Origin: Pirellulaceae bacterium | GTDB lineage: Bacteria; Planctomycetota; Planctomycetia; Pirellulales; Pirellulaceae | Assembly: GCA_022448645.1 (NCBI GenBank) | Contig: JAKVBZ010000011.1 | Span: 35,571-99,570, forward strand | DNA: 64,000 nucleotides | Direction: 5' to 3' | Shown here: positions 63,550 to 64,000 of the stretch, piece by piece | How the letters are laid out: the number at the start of each line of letters is the position of its first letter | Numbering within the stretch: the stretch's first letter is position 1 | The notes under the pieces: model-generated | What the model saw: only the letters and a program-made list of their open reading frames with translations | What the model was told of the DNA's origin: nothing | The model's database searches: none | Made by a program: the position numbers and the translations under genes

Positions 63550-64000
63550 ATGCGCAATGGTTTCTTCTGTTTGTGCCTCGTTACTCTAACTTGCAACCAC
63601 TGCGATTGGCGACCAGATCGCGATCACCGTCACTGAGCCGTCAGGTGTCGATCGCTTGGGTTGGCCGGTCACCTCGGGCATTCCGCTCGACCGCGAATTT
63701 TGCCAACACCTGGAAGCTCAGAAGAATACTCGCGAGAACGGGATGTTGAATTTTGGCGATTGATTCCACGTAGAAAAATTTGGCGGTGGTTGGGGAACAA
63801 AGAATACGATACGTCGCACATCTTCTTTATCCAGTATTTGCGCACTGGTGACCGCATACGAGATGACTGGGAACGATCGCTATCTGGATGCCGCTCACCG
63901 ACAATGGGACGTACTTCGAGAAGGGCTCGATCCCGCGCGCGGTTGGGTGGTGATGCTCGCCTTTGGGCATTGCCCTATGAAAAACAAGAGAGAGCGTTGT
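63550..64000 (+). pseudogene. Broken RIFT-barrel/exo-rhamnogalacturonan-lyase-like gene, runs off the window edge
   Basis: An ATG at 63550 has AGGAGG ten bases upstream and starts a signal-like MRNGFFCLCLVTLT, but the frame stops at 63636. The +1 frame then gives GDQIAITVTEPSGVDRLGWP with VTSGIPL, and ENGMLNFGD followed by TGA where the family has Trp. Another frame gives GNKEYDTSHIFFIQYLRTGD, and a third gives TGNDRYLDAAHRQWDVLREG with DPARGWVVMLAFGHC. These fragments match, in order, separated parts of large RIFT-barrel lyase-like proteins (PcRGLX/YetA group), so there are frameshifts, a Trp-to-stop change and internal deletions. The intact parent would be far longer. Assignment is by motif memory. 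Confidence 0.55.

Noticed and set aside
1..64000. Mobile elements, CRISPR arrays, tRNA and rRNA genes
   Set aside because: No transposase, integrase, regularly spaced repeats or recognisable RNA gene was found in either strand.

Overview
The window looks like chromosome of a planctomycete, most likely a Pirellula-type one. The evidence is the set of families: two DUF1549/DUF1553 proteins, a DUF1501 protein with a Tat-like signal, two PVC-type heme (CxxCH) dehydrogenase/HEAT proteins, DUF1080 and DUF6807/PmoA-like proteins, a DUF1559 prepilin-like protein with H-X9-DG, dockerin-bearing PEP-CTERM proteins, and a Ser/Thr kinase fused to an extracellular sensor. GC is moderate, gaps between genes are often 150-600 bases, and many products carry Sec, Tat or lipoprotein signals. 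I see no rRNA, tRNA, CRISPR array, integrase or transposase.

Layout. 1-7.9 kb (minus): a DUF1549/DUF1553 protein cut by the window edge and a 1647-residue mosaic (degenerate SGNH, dehydrogenase propeller, HEAT, PA14, cupredoxin, cytochrome c). 8.2-12.6 kb (plus): FAH-family enzyme, membrane Ser/Thr kinase nine bases downstream, and a Met/His-rich outer-membrane protein. 12.8-18.5 kb: a 2-oxoacid dehydrogenase locus, with a DeoR-type regulator, fused E1 alpha-beta and a C45 (acyl-CoA:penicillin acyltransferase-like) enzyme as one tight minus-strand unit, and E2 divergent. 18.5-26.7 kb: DUF1080, NAD-dependent epimerase, BKACE, mannonate dehydratase, acyl-CoA ligase, SDR and thiolase. 27-36 kb: family-10-like glycosyl hydrolase, a small unknown, VOC protein, GT-C/TPR protein, DUF6807 and a PQQ-propeller/LRR fusion. 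36.8-42.1 kb: DUF1549/1553, DUF1501 and a PQQ-propeller protein. 42.6-47.1 kb: sugar ABC permease and binding lipoprotein without an ATPase, then an Nramp transporter with four calcium-loop motifs inserted. 47.2-57.2 kb: ceramidase-like protein, double metallo-beta-lactamase protein, SGNH hydrolase, second PVC heme protein, PfkB kinase and a second DUF1080. 57.9-61.4 kb: two paralogous LamG PEP-CTERM proteins. 61.7-64 kb: lipoprotein, DUF1559 protein and a broken gene at the edge.

Together the genes suggest a polysaccharide-degrading heterotroph: surface and periplasmic carbohydrate-active proteins, uronate and sugar catabolism (UxuA-like, PfkB, sugar importer), acyl-CoA chemistry (E1/E2, BKACE, thiolase, reductase, ligase) and periplasmic electron transfer. 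Three gene remnants absent from simple ORF lists were found by reading the gaps: an alpha-galactosidase-like C-terminus (21.6-21.9 kb), a polysaccharide deacetylase N-terminal part that has lost a metal-site His (42.1-42.5 kb), and a frameshifted, internally deleted RIFT-barrel/rhamnogalacturonan-lyase-like gene (63.55 kb to the edge). All three fit decay of glycan-related genes. The strongest candidates for something new are the dehydrogenase/acyltransferase locus, the Nramp with EF-hand-like loops and the cupredoxin-cytochrome mosaic.
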